The notes beneath the pieces are model-generated. The model searched no databases and had not been told where the DNA came from. It saw only the letters and a list, made by a program, of their open reading frames with translations. DNA of 64,000 nucleotides from Acheta domesticus (taxonomy: Eukaryota; Arthropoda; Insecta; Orthoptera; Gryllidae). The position numbers were made by a program, and so were the translations under genes. Positions 1 through 11,341 of this stretch are shown here, piece after piece. Each line of letters opens with the position of its first letter. Within the stretch, counting starts at the first letter, position 1. Location of the stretch: positions 136,352,991 to 136,416,990 of the forward strand of contig JAHLJT010004567.1 in NCBI GenBank assembly GCA_031308135.1, written 5' to 3'.

Positions 1-1683
1 TTAAATGTGATTTAAATTTTAAAAGTCTTAAATTAAAAATCAACTTTTTTTATTTTTTAAAGAAATCATGATTTTTAAAAATCTTAGATCCTTACTATGA
101 ATGCCTGAAGCATTACTTTGGATTTTCCCTTAATATTTACTATTTGATCTCCTTTCTTTTCTCTGGATTTCCCATTTTTACTTGCAGCCCTTTTACTAAT
201 TCATTTATATATTCATGGCAGAAGTATATGATTGCTCAAAAATTTGCCTGACAGTTCAAAATCATCATTAATTTAGGTGTTTCAATACTTGGGGTAAGGA
301 CTTTGTTGCTGTGATAAAAAATAACATTTGTGAATCACAGTTAGCTGGCAAAATAAATTATCTTCCCTAGATTAGTGTATACTTTTCGACAGTTGGATTC
401 ATCACCACTTCTGAACGTACATTCTTTCATAGAACCAGATACAGTAAAACTTGCTCAAAGCGGAAACTCAAGCAACCAGATTTTTTTCCATATTGGACAA
501 GATTACGCTCTATGCAATTTAATACTGTAGAATTTGTGATTGGCTGGATCGGGATTTAAGTTCACATTAGACAGATTTCCACATTATACACAAGCAAGTT
601 TTAGGGTACTTCGCATTTGTCAGAAACCTTTGTCATAAAAATTTCTCTCTCCTGAAGTAAAAGTTGTGGATACAAGTGACCAGCATGGTTTTCTTCGTTG
701 AAAACACATAATCATGCATTTCTGTCAAAACTTTCCAAATTTCAATTCATAATAGTTTAGAATTTAACAGTCCTACTCTATTTAAAAATGATTTGAGTCA
801 AAACAGAGTTATCATTTTCAAATTCCATTTAACAAAATTAATGAAGTTAACAATTTTGAAACAAGTGCCTCTAAATTATAAAGTAAGTTTTAAGCTTCAA
901 CTCTTGTAATTGAATCACAAAAATATCTCTATAATATTTTCTAAAAATAATGCTTCATATATGTATTTTCTTTAAGCTTCATTTATATTTTCACAATATT
1001 TATGTGATTGTGTTCTTGTTAATATGCTCAAAATGTTATAATTATAATAGTGTTTTATGCAACTAGTGTACAATGTTCGGCTTGACTTCATAAATACACA
1101 TTTGAAAACTAGTGGCAATAAGAGTGACTTATTCATATCACATTTGGATTTCAATTAATGAAAATTTCTTCATTGACAGAAATATTTTAAAAATCTCGTT
1201 GGAAACATCCAGTTTCATTTATACAAGACCAAACCAACTTATTAATTTTCTAGTAGTGATTTGTAAATGCTTCTACCAACCGATTGGAATGGAAATATAA
1301 TTTCCATTCCAAAAACTCATGGTAAAACTAATATTGTTTCACTTATGTTTAGAATTATCAACACTCACAAAACCTTCTAGATTTAGGAAATAATATTCAT
1401 GTACATTGAAAAAATTGCTAATTTGAAATAAATCAGTCTTTACTGGAACTCCAGAAGGGCTCATTCAAAGGGTATGATTCATACATACATACATACATAT
1501 GAATTCATTCACTTACTTATATAAAAGATTTAATTTTTATGAAATTATTTATGTTGTAAAAATATTTAATTAAAACACTTTGGAGAAAACAAATATTGTG
1601 AAGTAATATCACTATTTTAAATTTTACAAAAATATGACCATTTCGGTAAATGACTAGAATGAATATATGAATTAAACAAATAA
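1..1683. other. AT-rich stretch with no recognised gene
   Basis: This stretch is strongly AT-rich and has only short chance frames. It lies downstream of the minus-strand PARP exon, so it should be intron or hold later exons of that gene. I looked for the HGT-type NAD-binding strand expected next in a PARP domain and did not find it. It contains a perfect short palindrome at 1284-1312 (13-nt arms around ATA) and a small CATA repeat near 1480-1500. Confidence 0.6.
1284..1312. repeat. Perfect short palindrome
   Basis: The 13-nt arm TTGGAATGGAAAT at 1284-1296 is repeated in reverse complement at 1300-1312, around a 3-nt loop. Its role is unknown; it may simply be a short AT-rich inverted repeat. 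Confidence 0.8.
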
Positions 1684-1706
1684 GATCATAGGTGAACATA
1701 CAGTAC

Positions 1707-1962
1707 CTCTATTGCTGGATGACCATAGCGTACTTGAAGTTGTAATTTTCGAAGCAGATATTGACCATATCTGTAAGGATTTTGAACCCTTTCAACTCTT
1801 GACACATGGCATCCATCAGAAAAAAATTTTCCAGTCACTCTTGAATACTCTTCATCAAGTTCACCAATTTCAAAGCGATGGGCAATTTCATTACTGTAAT
1901 CACAATCTTCCCATGAAGATGGTGAAAATCTTGTCACTGCCCGGAATATCTGCTGAGCCTCC
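1707..1962 (-). CDS. Internal exon of a PARP-type mono-ADP-ribosyltransferase
   Basis: This exon encodes about 85 residues that read like the first part of a PARP catalytic domain of the PARP12/TIPARP kind, which moves ADP-ribose from NAD+ to proteins. Visible marks are an N-terminal SSWEDCDYSNEIAHRFEIGE stretch, then the core motif RVERVQNPYRYGQYLLRK (the family usually has I-x-R-V/I-Q-N-P, then an aromatic and K/R pairs) and RYGHPAIE. The exon is bounded on the minus strand by an acceptor (ATGAACAG before GGAGGC) and a donor (ATAGAG before GTACTG). It ends just where the NAD-binding H-G-T/S strand should start, so the catalytic H-Y-E/I residues lie in another exon I could not find. Upstream exons are also unassigned. 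The family call is good; the exact paralogue is not resolved. An old gene copy is possible, but the clean frame and borders argue for a live exon. Confidence 0.75.
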
Positions 1963-3079
1963 CTGTTCATTAATTGTTCAGAATATATGAAATTATTTTT
2001 ATTTCATATTAATTTTCAATATACTATTAAAACAAATACAATTAAAATAGAATATCACATCATCAGATAATTAAATCTAGTTTCCATTTTTAATGCTGAA
2101 TGATCAGTAATACATAATTAAAAATTGCAGAGAAATATATTTGATTCAAAATTCATATTACATTCAGATATGAAAGGAGTTTTGTAATGAATTGGCAACA
2201 ATACTATAGCATTAATTTTCTCATAATTTTGAACCTTGATCATTACCGACAATACTTTCCCTGCCATATTAATGTGTTACGGAACCACTGATATTTTTCA
2301 AAAACATATCTACGAATTTCTGCAATGTCTGAGTTGCTAAATTTCGACCAACTCTCGACCACAAGCATGCATTTCCTTATTACTACAAGTGCTAAGATAT
2401 TTACTTGTTAAATTACGTTCGGCCGATCTAACACACGGGCATTGTACGTTTCTCGAGTATTATCAGCAGGGCCTAATTCACACCCATCAATCTGTGTTTA
2501 CTACTTTTACTCAGAAAAATACTGTTTCATCATAACACATTAAAATTTACAAAAATTTACAAATCTGATTTTGCAAAATCTTTTCAGAGCGTAATGTTAA
2601 TACTCCGCTCCAAAGGGCACTAGGATGGCACATCGGAACCCGTTCGCAAATCACTAATAACTAAACAATAAATTGCAATGGCAATTGTCACTATGTGATA
2701 CTTTATGGACTTAAACTTCACAAGCCTGCATTTTGCAAATTGCAACTCACATTTTGTCCGTAAGACCACTCCTTATATTTAAGACTTCGCACCGCGCGTG
2801 CAGACACTACTCACATCTCTCGTAGTACTGCGAATGTGGGGAATACATACGAAATATCATATGCATTAGTGCAAGGTGCATACTAGGGACATTACCGCAG
2901 GGTTGCCAACATTGCTATCCAATTCTGATTTTCTGAAGATATAAGGAACTCACCAATAATCGAAAGGTTGTTTAAATTAGAATTTGTAGGGATATACATA
3001 AATTTTATCTACATTTCTTGCCAAAATTTTACTATATATAACGGTACGTAAGGTGGTATTTCATAAGAGGAGGAAAAAA
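1963..3079. other. Probable intron or intergenic DNA upstream of the PARP exon
   Basis: The sequence is AT-rich up to about 2750, then more balanced. A minus-strand frame at about 2250-2435 encodes a plausible but unrecognised helical peptide (WSKFSNSDIAEIRRYVFEKY) that opens just after an upstream stop. It could be a small exon or chance. No repeat family was recognised here. Confidence 0.4.
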
Positions 3080-3360
3080 ACGAACTATTCTCATGCGAGA
3101 TCTCGTGCGAGTCGACTACGTAGGTAGCTTCGAGATTTTCGACCAGCCGTTCAAGCGCGCCATCTCGCGGAGTGTGCCTGCGCTCCTTGCAGGAAGTACG
3201 AGCGCTCGTTCGGAACGATCTCAAGGTCACGCGCCGCGGTTTTTCTGTCGCAGAAGTGCTGCTACCGGCCGGGAGATGGCGGCGGACGGCGACGGTGACG
3301 GCGTCGACAAGGTGGAGGCCCAGAGGCGCGCCGCCCTGGCCGGTGAGTCGAGTGAGTAAC
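3080..3360 (+). promoter_or_regulatory. CpG-rich island, likely promoter and 5' UTR
   Basis: Many CpG dinucleotides appear abruptly within AT-rich surroundings. The patch spans the possible first exon at 3276-3342 and lies about 1.1 kb upstream of the divergent PARP exon, so it could serve either or both genes. No TATA box is visible. The call rests on base composition and position only. Confidence 0.45.
3276..3342 (+). CDS. Possible first coding exon, unknown protein
   Basis: An ATG in an acceptable context (GGGAGATGG) opens 22 codons giving MAADGDGDGVDKVEAQRRAA and then LA, ending at a strong donor (GCCG before GTGAGT) in phase 1. The acidic, charged start followed by a helix-forming segment is typical of N termini, but the family is not recognisable. 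If read past the donor, the frame closes within six codons, which fits splicing. The next exon is not identified. Confidence 0.4.
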
Positions 3361-3388
3361 TCCCTTCCTCAGGTAACACGCACGACAT

Positions 3389-3624
3389 CAGTGGCGGATC
3401 CTAGGGGTGCAACTTCTCCCCCAAGTCAGCATATTTTTGGAATATAATTCAATTTATTAAAAACGAATGACACATCTCGTTGAATCGAAAGAGGTAGAAT
3501 TTGCATTATAAATATTCGTATATTTTATTTCCATGTAACAAACAAACATTATTGCAAAAATATTTATGGGAATAATGAGAAATTGCTCTCCTCTGCCCCG
3601 AAATACATTTTGGATCCGTCCGTG
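3389..3624. mobile_element. hAT-like MITE remnant
   Basis: The left end CAGTGGCGGATCC and right end GGATCCGTCCGTG (reverse complement CACGGACGGATCC) form imperfect terminal inverted repeats. They resemble those of the hAT-type elements at 14985 and 47439, which also carry a GGATCC-type end. The inside is AT-rich and non-coding. No convincing 8-bp target duplication remains, so this is an old copy or the ends are slightly misplaced. Confidence 0.45.
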
Positions 3625-4960
3625 CATGCCCCCTCCCGCTCCCGAGTGTAGGGTTCCCAATTACTGGAAGGGTTCTGGTCCAGAACTTCTGGAGTCTAGG
3701 TCAGAATGTGAATCGTTAAATTTTTGAAACCCATTTTCTTCGGCTATATTGTACAGCTTTCGTAACTTCGTTTACGTATATTACAGTACACCACCTCTCC
3801 TCATCGTGACACGTACACACATGTTCCATTGCTGCATAGTAATATCTAACCACGAGTCCAGAAGAAATGTAACTGCATAATGTTTTTCTTAACAAAATAC
3901 ATTTCTGCATTTTTGCCTCCAAACACGGAACATTTTCTTTAAAAATGGAACGTGTTAAAAATTAAGAATATCAGGGGGAATTTAGATTGTCAGAATGCAT
4001 TTTTAATCAGAACAACTGGTAATGGTAACGTTTTTTTGAGTCCGGGAATAACTACCCCCACTTCTTTACTAGCATTAGTTGAATTAAGAATAAATATTAG
4101 CATTGAGCGTTGTTCACAAAATCTCATTATTAGAAATATCTCTCCCATGTAATAGAAATTACTTTACATCGCAAAACGAGTTGCAGATTTGATATAGTGA
4201 TAGTCCTGTCGTCGAAATAATCGAACCCCCACTCTTCTCGCATCTATCGAAGGTCTCAAGAAAACGTGCGCAGATATAACAATCACTGAGTTTTGAGATG
4301 TAGGTCACTTAGAAAATTATAACTAACAATAATTGTTAACAGAAGCTTCATAAAAATACAATATCAGATTATATTTTACGTGTGGCGACAAAATTTTCAG
4401 CTAAACGACGATATTCCATAGTTTTTTGTTTTGTTTTCACAAAAATGTCCTTGATATGGATGTTTTTCAATGGTTTCATCTTTAAATGTGAGAACTGAAA
4501 GGGTTGTATTTGTGTAATCACGAAGGATATATTGAATTTTCAGTTAATTTTTGACATGTACATTTAAGGCGGTTGTAGAAGAAAGCGACTCTGAATCTTT
4601 TTTTAGGGGTATTTTCGTATATTTTCTCACAATTTTATCTGTTTTCGGGCAATTTTCGTTTTTTGACGCTCTTTTTTAGTAGTTCCTTCGAAGATCGAGT
4701 CTAAATTGGCCACCTTTCAAAGGTAGATTCCAAAGGTTACGTTTTTATCCGGAATTCGCCCATTATTGTTGGTTCACTTGGTACAATTTTCAATTTTTTC
4801 ATAGTTTTTAGAAAGTTGACGGATTTTTTTATTTCATGTTACCTTTTTAAATATGTTTCAGAAATAGATGTAAAAGTTCAATAAAACTAGAGGGGAAAGG
4901 TTGTGTAAGAAACAAAAAATAATCAGGTAAGGTTTTATAAAGAAAACTTGACGATAAAAA
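3625..4960. other. AT-rich stretch with no recognised gene
   Basis: I see no coding signal and no clear repeat borders. The part at 4380-4850 is rich in A and T runs, similar in texture to the long-TIR family at 60010, but I could not align it by eye. Confidence 0.4.
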
Positions 4961-4961
4961 G

Positions 4962-5457
4962 GTAACAGTGCATACCAAGCCCTTATTCGGCGGTAGGGAT
5001 TCGTCCGACACTTCCAACAACTGCCGGTAAAGAGCTTGTAGAAATGGGCGATTTTGCTAGAGACCTAGAATTACTGCATTACCAAATATCATGTAACACT
5101 AGTATTGAGAAAGGTTATTGGTGTGAGTGAGAATGACGTTTGTTGCGAGGCTACATCTACATCCGGTGCCTATGCAAAACATTGCAATCACCATAATTCC
5201 GAAGAGATTATTGATAATCATTGCAGTGTACAGCCCACGCGAACTTCCACTACTTCTGGGAAATCCTCTGCCGCGTCAGATATAATTCCGATGTCATCAC
5301 CACCGTCCATAGTTAGCACGAAGTACGAATCCATTCAGTACAGTTCGATCGTAACAAAAAAATTCGACTTCAGCGGAAAAAGTGCGCTCCCCGAAAGTGG
5401 CGCTCAGGGCACGTGCCGTGGCTACACCACCCTAGTTACGCCACTGATGAATCAGTA
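4962..5457 (+). pseudogene. Disrupted coding-like region, unknown protein
   Basis: Two plus-strand frames join with a frame change near 5110-5130. The first (about 4965-5130) opens right after a stop and gives about 54 residues including GIRPTLPTTAGKELVEMG and DFARDLELLHYQISC. The second (from 5105) gives a Ser/Thr-rich chain with several Cys and His residues and runs on into the MITE at 5458. The codon pattern looks protein-like in both. It could be a broken gene or transposon copy, or an exon whose donor lies at the change point (AAAG before GTTATT, or TTG before GTGTGAGT). I do not recognise the family. Confidence 0.35.
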
Positions 5458-5697
5458 CTTACAGTGCGATTTTTCTCACTTTGCCTCTCAAGGCCCTGTG
5501 GCCACGATGGAATATCACTCGGCATTTCGCGTCTTTCTCAGTCGTGCCGCTAGAAGTCGTATGATCGCAAAGCACTGCTTGATAGGTCGCGGTCATGCGA
5601 TATCTAGTGGCACTGCTGAGAAAAACGCGAAATACCGTGACATATTCCATCGTGAAGACGGGCCTTGAGAGACAAAGTTAAAGAAATCACAGTATAG
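5458..5697. mobile_element. Hairpin MITE, family M, copy 1
   Basis: This is a non-coding element about 240 bp long whose two halves are reverse complements over most of their length. The ends read TACAGTGCGATTTTT and, inverted, TATACTGTGATTTC. Both arms carry the block CGATGGAATAT followed by a GCATTTCGCGTCTTT-type sequence. Three further copies lie at 19102, 33014 and 36069. With no transposase in any copy, it depends on an unseen partner. The TATA-like tips make the target duplication ambiguous. Confidence 0.85.
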
Positions 5698-6388
5698 CGA
5701 AAAGTTACTTGTAGTTACTAAAGGGAGAAGGTGGAATCCTTTATTTTTACAATTGGGTTCGAAAGTGGAAGTTTCACCTACAAAATGAAGTAAGAAACAT
5801 TGCGGAATTCCGCAGAATTGATACCTTTCAGACTATGTGAACTCACGAGTAATTAAAATTATGTTATTATTGTTTATGCAATTTAATATTTCATTCTCTC
5901 TTGTTTTTGTCATATACACATATAAAAACTTAAATACTTAAAAAAACCTCCTGGATGGGAACCGAACTGCCAGCGTTCTCTGCACGTATTCAATCACAAA
6001 GACACTCTGTGACGCTTGTCACCATTGACGTACAGAACCCCGCGAAGGATAAGTTCGGTTGACTTTCGGCCACCAAGGAAATTGACCCAAAGACAATAAG
6101 TCGTCAGAAAGCGATACTCCCAAGTATACTGTGTCGAAGTATGTACGAAAGCTCAGAAAATGAGAATTGTTTTTTGAAGTTTTGACCACGATTTCAGGAA
6201 AATGTACCATAGTGACAAAAATGGAATGATTAGGAACCCTACACCAGTGCCATTTGCGAGCATGAGGTAGTTGGGCTCTGACCCTTTCTCGCATGGTTCC
6301 CCCAGGTCCCATCTAGTAATAAGAACAGTTTTTTATGTACTAATTATAAAATAATAAAAATACAAATTTTCAAAAAATAATTTTGCGA
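5698..6388. other. No recognised gene
   Basis: Moderately AT-rich. The minus-strand frame at 6019-6312 has no recognisable domain and I treat it as chance. Confidence 0.4.
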
Positions 6389-6522
6389 ATTATGTTCTTG
6401 GCTGTCCGGGATGAGCCGCGTCTCAGTCGGTTTTACTGACGTTTCGGCCATCTTGCTGTGGCCTTCTTGTGGCAGTAAAACCGACTGAGACGCGGCTCAT
6501 CCCGGACAGCCAAGAACATAAT
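6389..6522. mobile_element. Fold-back element with 50-bp perfect arms
   Basis: The 50-nt arm at 6389-6438 is matched by its exact reverse complement at 6473-6522, with a 34-bp loop. Read on the minus strand, the loop gives AAGGCCACAGCAAGATGGCC followed by GAAACGTC. That is a short GGCC stem ending in GAAAC, reminiscent of the stem II and GAAA side of a hammerhead ribozyme such as those reported in Penelope-like elements. The CUGAUGA side is not conserved here. Perfect arms imply recent origin or gene conversion. Confidence 0.8.
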
Positions 6523-7147
6523 GACTCCGGCCGCCGAAGCCTACGAATCTAATTTTGCGAATTGTCTTAGTACTTTTCGAATTGCCTATAAATTTGTGAA
6601 TTGTCTTTCACGAAGTTTAGAAAATGAAGATTTTAACGATGTGAGTTTAAACCAATTTGCTATCCCAGAAACATATAGAACAGCAATGATTATATTAATC
6701 AAACTTTGTCCATCGAGCAGCGGTGAACAGGCGGGGAACGAAGAGAAGCGGAGAGGGGGGGGTGGAGAATGAAGGTTCATCCTCTCGTCCTGTACTCATT
6801 TGCAAGTCGAGAAGCCACAATGGGCTCTTATGAACAAAGTCATTATTCTGGAAATAAACTCGTGGTATGTTGACAATCGATTGTTGCAAAAACAAGTAGG
6901 AAAATCCTGTATAGAAAATTACGAGGAACACTAGTCCCAAGTCCAATTCAAAACTTTCAGCGACAAAGTTCTGGGACAAATGAAGAAATTATTTACTATC
7001 AACATTCGAAGGTCTTCGGATTCATTACTTCTGTGTATTTGCTGTTGACTTTGATGTCGAGTCTCGCGCGACATAAGGCCCGAAGGGTGACGCGAGGCTC
7101 GACGGACGACGCGACGAGAAGACAAGCTGAAGGTGACCACTGTAAGG
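6523..7147. other. No recognised gene
   Basis: Mixed composition with a G-run near 6755-6765. The short frames on both strands lack any recognisable motif. Confidence 0.4.
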
Positions 7148-7155
7148 CTGAAAGG

Positions 7156-7332
7156 CAGTGGCGTATCTACGGTATGGCAGGCATGGCACGTGCCATGGGC
7201 GCCACTCACAAGGGGGCGCTATTTACAGTATACCCGTTAAAAGAAATAACAACAACCTTGATATCAAGCATCCCTACAGGGGCGCAAATTCTATGCTTGC
7301 CATGGGCGCCTGAATACCTAGATACGCCTCTG
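7156..7332. mobile_element. Short hAT MITE with intact target duplication
   Basis: This is a 177-bp element with ends CAGTGGCGTATCTA and TAGATACGCCTCTG, flanked by exact 8-bp direct repeats CTGAAAGG at 7148-7155 and 7333-7340. The 8-bp duplication and CAGTGGCGTA-type ends are typical of the hAT superfamily. It has no coding capacity. Inside are two further inverted motifs around GCCATGGGCGCC/GCACGTGCCATGGGCGCC. Confidence 0.88.
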
Positions 7333-7559
7333 CTGAAAGGAAGTATTTGTCAGCGGAAGGTAGAATACAAAACAATACTCGAATGGTCAAGTGATGCCAT
7401 TTAGTGAATTTCATCTTGTTGAATGAACTTTCGAAAACTGATTCGATTTTTCTGGCGGATGCGAGTGAAGATGAGTGGATATGCAGTGGTATGGAAAAAT
7501 AAGTACTACGTTATTTAGTCAGTGATCAATCGTGTAGTGTATTAATATTAAGAGATCAA

Positions 7560-7807
7560 AATAGATCTTGGGGAAAAAGGGTGAAATAATGTGAAGTGAA
7601 ATAAAAACAATTGTAAAAGTGTTTGATCACTTAAAAGGAAAACATCCAAAACGCAGTCAATCTTTTGTGGTGAATGAACGTTGCAGAGCAATAGACATCA
7701 ACAGATGTTCTTTCTTTAGAATAGAAAAGGAAAATGGCAAAGTAGAAATAGCATCCTCGAGAAAAAAAATTAGGTCAGCTGGAGTGAAGTGGCGCACGAG
7801 TATGTAA
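7560..7807 (+). pseudogene. Possible BED zinc-finger / hAT transposase remnant
   Basis: A frame of about 65 codons begins with KVFDHLKGKHPKRS, which resembles the C-terminal half of a BED zinc finger (H-L-K-x-K-H-P) found at the N terminus of hAT transposases and ZBED proteins. The preceding Cys pair is not in frame, and what follows is basic with no further domain. Most likely a decayed fragment; chance similarity is possible because the motif is short. Confidence 0.3.
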
Positions 7808-8054
7808 CATTGAGCCAGGAACTGTCTTTTTCGTATCCTTCACAGCCTCGTAAAGTTACCGTTGCTTGAATTCATTGATTCTTGACGATATTCGTTACGT
7901 GCCATAAACAAATTTTGTTGGTATTTCTGAATAGAAGACACTGTGACGATGTAAGAATATTTTTAAGCAAAGGTATCTAACTTTTTGTATTATTACGAAT
8001 GAATTGAAATCTAATCAGCATAGTACATTAGTCATGAATATACTATAACATAAT

Positions 8055-8395
8055 TATAACGACCCTTCTCGGGGGGCGAGTGTCGAGGCGTTCCCACGAG
8101 GTGGGAGGGCCGAGCGCCCCGGAGAGGGGAGCCCGCATGTGGTTGACATTTGGCAGGCTGCGTTCCGGGGTCAGTCGAAGGGGCGGTTTCCTGGAATGTC
8201 ATTTTTTTTTGGAAGCGAGCGGAGGGGGAGAGCTGGGGGAAGCGAGGCAGTGTCGAGGAGGGTAGTCTTAGAAAAGAAATGTAACAGGAAGGTTGCGACG
8301 TTTGTACGCTTCCTCTCCGATTTAGGGAAATTTATACTTAATAAATTAATTAGTAATCTGTGTTTGCTTCATGAAGAGCAGGAGAAACCCTAACA
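8055..8395. mobile_element. Probable solo LTR
   Basis: A GC-rich 5' part (GACCCTTCTCGGGGGGCGAG onward) passes into an AT-rich 3' part with AATAAA-like sequence and ends in CCTAACA. The unit starts TATAACG, consistent with an original TGTAACG, and is flanked by the 5-bp repeat ATAAT (8050-8054 and 8396-8400). Size, end dinucleotides and duplication fit a solo LTR. The right flank is an AAT microsatellite, so the ATAAT match could be chance. A CpG island is the alternative. Confidence 0.45.
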
Positions 8396-8414
8396 ATAAT
8401 AATAATAATTTATT
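8396..8414. repeat. AAT microsatellite
   Basis: A short run of AAT units directly follows the probable solo LTR. Confidence 0.8.
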
Positions 8415-9680
8415 ACAGTGAAAGAGCGTGTGCTCGGAGGCAGTTAGGCAAAAAAGTACAAAAATAAAAATTACAATAAACAGTACTCACATATATTAAA
8501 AATAAACAAATTTATAGTACAAATAAATGAACAAAAAAGAAAATGTGAATATTGTGAATTTTTTTTTGCCCCACGTATTCCCTCCTCATTAAATTGTTTT
8601 ATTTATCAAGTAGAATGTACTTAATAAGAAGAACACGCATTTTACTCCAAATATAAGCATCTTTTCGTTTAATCACCATTTTACTGCAATGCTGCTTAGC
8701 AAATTGATCTCCAACATGTCTCTTGTTTGTTAGTTTTTTCTCTCGTAACATTTTTTAATGCAAAAATTAGTATCTACATTTTCAGAATGACTATATATAT
8801 TATTAGTCCTCACCACCGAGGTTTTTAATACAGTTTAAGGACTTTTTTTCTTGCCATAGATAATAGGATTTTATGAGTTAGATGTGAGTGCAAAGAAGTT
8901 ATTTCTAACTATGGTTGATATTTTTTTCAATAATACACATATATTTTAAATTAAAAAGTGCCGTCGGAATTGGGTCGGTACATTGATTGCCGACAGACAG
9001 GTAAGGAGTATTGAAGCATAGGTGCATTTAAATGCAAGTGAAATAATAGTATTACGTTATATATTAATGTATATGATTTTTAATATTATATAATTTGTTT
9101 AATTTTCAATTATATTTCCGTGTGTTTATGGAATACGAAAGTCACCTGGTTCTCATGTGGGTATCTTTTCGAAACTCGCCTGCGTCCGGTATTAAGTAGC
9201 TACTGTTATTCACAATTCAACTTAAAAATTAGTAGACAAAAAAAGAGTGGGTAGAGATTCCGAGACTGAAGAATACTTGCGTAGATTCTACTTCTTGACA
9301 GTATGTCACTAATACCGTTATTCACTTGTTTTTGTACGTTAAATAATTTCAAATAAATTAATACACTCAATAACTCTCTTGAAACACATTTCCCTCCATC
9401 TCCCCTTAAATCCAATATTCTATTTTAAAGCAGCAGTTTTGAATTTTATTACTATATTTGTAATCAGTGACCTCGACCTACCCATACTTCTACATACATT
9501 CGCTTCATTTTTAAGCCTGAGAACTGTTTGAAATTCTATAAACATATTCGTAACCAGCGATATCAAGAACAGCATTTTTGTATGCTTTTTTGTTCATATT
9601 TAAATGAGTCGGTCCGCCATTTTGAATTTTGAAATTTAATTACGATATTAGAATTCAGCGACGTCTAAAGGCCTTTGATA
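8415..9680. other. AT-rich stretch with no recognised gene
   Basis: AT-rich throughout, with frequent stops in all frames. Nothing recognised. Confidence 0.5.
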
Positions 9681-9689
9681 CCTACGCAG

Positions 9690-10400
9690 TCCAGTCACAT
9701 TATTGTTACCACCATTTAAATCTTGAATAACTCCCTTTTGCAGCGCTGACCACGGCGTGATGTTCAAGAAGAGAGTCAATTAGGTTCTGGACGGTGCCGG
9801 GAGGGATACGGAGCCATGTGACTCAAGTGCCGTGACCAGCTACTCTAGGTTCCTCTGTTGCGGATCCGTGGCGCGAACAGCCCGATCGAGATGGTTCCAT
9901 AGATTCTCTATTGGGTTTAAATCTGGGGAGTTGAGTGACCAGGGGAGTATTATAAACTCATCTCCTGGTGTCCTTCGATCCACGCACGCACACTGCGAGC
10001 TGTATGACATGTTGCATTGTCCTGCTGAAAGATGCTGAGAAAAAAAACTATCTGCATATAGGGGTGGACACGATCACCTAGAATGGCTCTCTACTTCTCT
10101 TGATCCATTATGCCTTCCTGAATGACAATATCACCCAGAGAATACCACGAAAAAAATCCCCACACCATCAGCACTCTCCTTTGGCCTGGACCCGTCTGGC
10201 CGGATTGTTGCAGTGTGTTTGCGTTCAGACACTCAGGCCAACGACCGTCTGCCAGGTGGAGCAGAAAACCTCTGAAAAGGCCACCCGTCGCCACTCAGTG
10301 GATGTCCAGTTGTGGTACTGGCGTGCAAATTCCAGCCTTTTTCATCGATGAACAATGGCGAGAATGGGTGCATGGACCAGGCGCCTACTGTGGACGCCTC
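9690..10400 (-). pseudogene. Decayed Tc1-like transposase
   Basis: Read on the minus strand, this is the DDE half of a Tc1-type transposase split by several frame changes. In order it shows the RLEFARQYHNW-TSTEWRRVAFSE region (about 10260-10345, where the family has the first catalytic Asp in F-S-D-E; here that Asp position reads Glu in a shifted context), then VLMVWGFFSW (about 10160), QQDNATCHTARS (about 9995-10030, second Asp) and NSPDLNPIENLWNHLD (about 9890-9940, catalytic Glu). Spacing fits a DD34E enzyme. The N-terminal DNA-binding part is not clear upstream. The copy cannot encode a working enzyme. The stretch after it has no clear inverted terminal repeat that I could match. Confidence 0.85.
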
Positions 10401-10755
10401 TACGCAAGACCGTTCACTGACCGCCCTAGGCGGTCTGGGCGGTCAGTTGCGCTGCGGTTGCAAATCTACCCGCCTCTGCACACCTCCGCACACTCTGTCA
10501 TAACTGTTCTCACAATCAGAGGCATAATGTTGAGTAAAGGTACTACTTATTAAAGGTAACATAACGCCCTTGGCAAACTTTACAGCGACCTTCGGTTTGT
10601 CTTTTCATATTTCCCTCCCATAATTCCCTCCATGAGTGAACATGTTCAACTGTTTACATATTTCCCTCGCAACCACGATCCTTTCGATCCAGGTAAGTTA
10701 TGCAGCGTATATCGAGCTCTGTATCGAAGGCAATAAGTTATAACGTACTAGTAAA
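10401..10755. other. No recognised gene; GC-rich then AT-rich
   Basis: The part to about 10500 is GC-rich, with a CCGCCCTAGGCGGTCTGGGCGG inverted motif, and may belong to the Tc1 copy or a separate insertion. The rest is unremarkable. Confidence 0.35.
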
Positions 10756-10759
10756 AAAA

Positions 10760-10975
10760 TCCTTTTCAGATTTGCAAAATTTGAATTCCATTGTGTAAAC
10801 CAAATGTAGGTGAATGTGATCTTTCATCTGTTATTCAGTATTGAAAAAAGCAAATCATGGTATTCGGTAACATATTTAGACAGCATTTAAGTCTTAAGCT
10901 AGTTACAATGTTAATCAGTAATCCACTTACTTCTGTTAGCTCATTAGTGGGATGGGCATTCTTTGAACTAGGAAT
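10760..10975 (-). repeat. Dispersed coding-like repeat, family R, copy 1
   Basis: This segment is the reverse complement of 22635-22855 with scattered changes. When both copies are read in the matching direction, similar peptide pieces appear (NELTEVSGLLINIVTSLR in one, NELTETSGLLINVVTSLR in the other, then SHSPTF). The pair therefore derives from a coding sequence, probably a transposon protein, now broken in both. The family is not recognised. Confidence 0.6.
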
Positions 10976-11341
10976 ACTATTTATACCTCAATTTCTCTCC
11001 GACTTAACACATCTCAGTCATTTTTTGTAAAACTCATTACAAAAGGTAGAACATTTGATACGAAAACTAAATATTTTCAAACAAATATCAACACAAATTT
11101 AACAATTAAAGCTCCTTTTCATACAGCTAAATCATGTCATAACAATGAGACGTAAGTTGCAGAAATTCGCGACGCGGAATGCCACTGTTGCATTCCAATC
11201 TGATATTCCCTGAAGGCTAGCAATTTTTATTTCATATATTTCAATAGATTTTAAAGAATTTATAAAAAATTAATTTGTAAACATATAACAAAAGCTCCGA
11301 TGTAAGAATCGAATAAAGAAATATGAAATAATATACACATT
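10976..11341. other. AT-rich, probable 3' flank of the minus-strand exon pair
   Basis: AT-rich DNA containing AATAAA-like words on the minus strand (near 11300-11320), which could be polyadenylation signals for the exon at 11342-11484. Confidence 0.3.
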
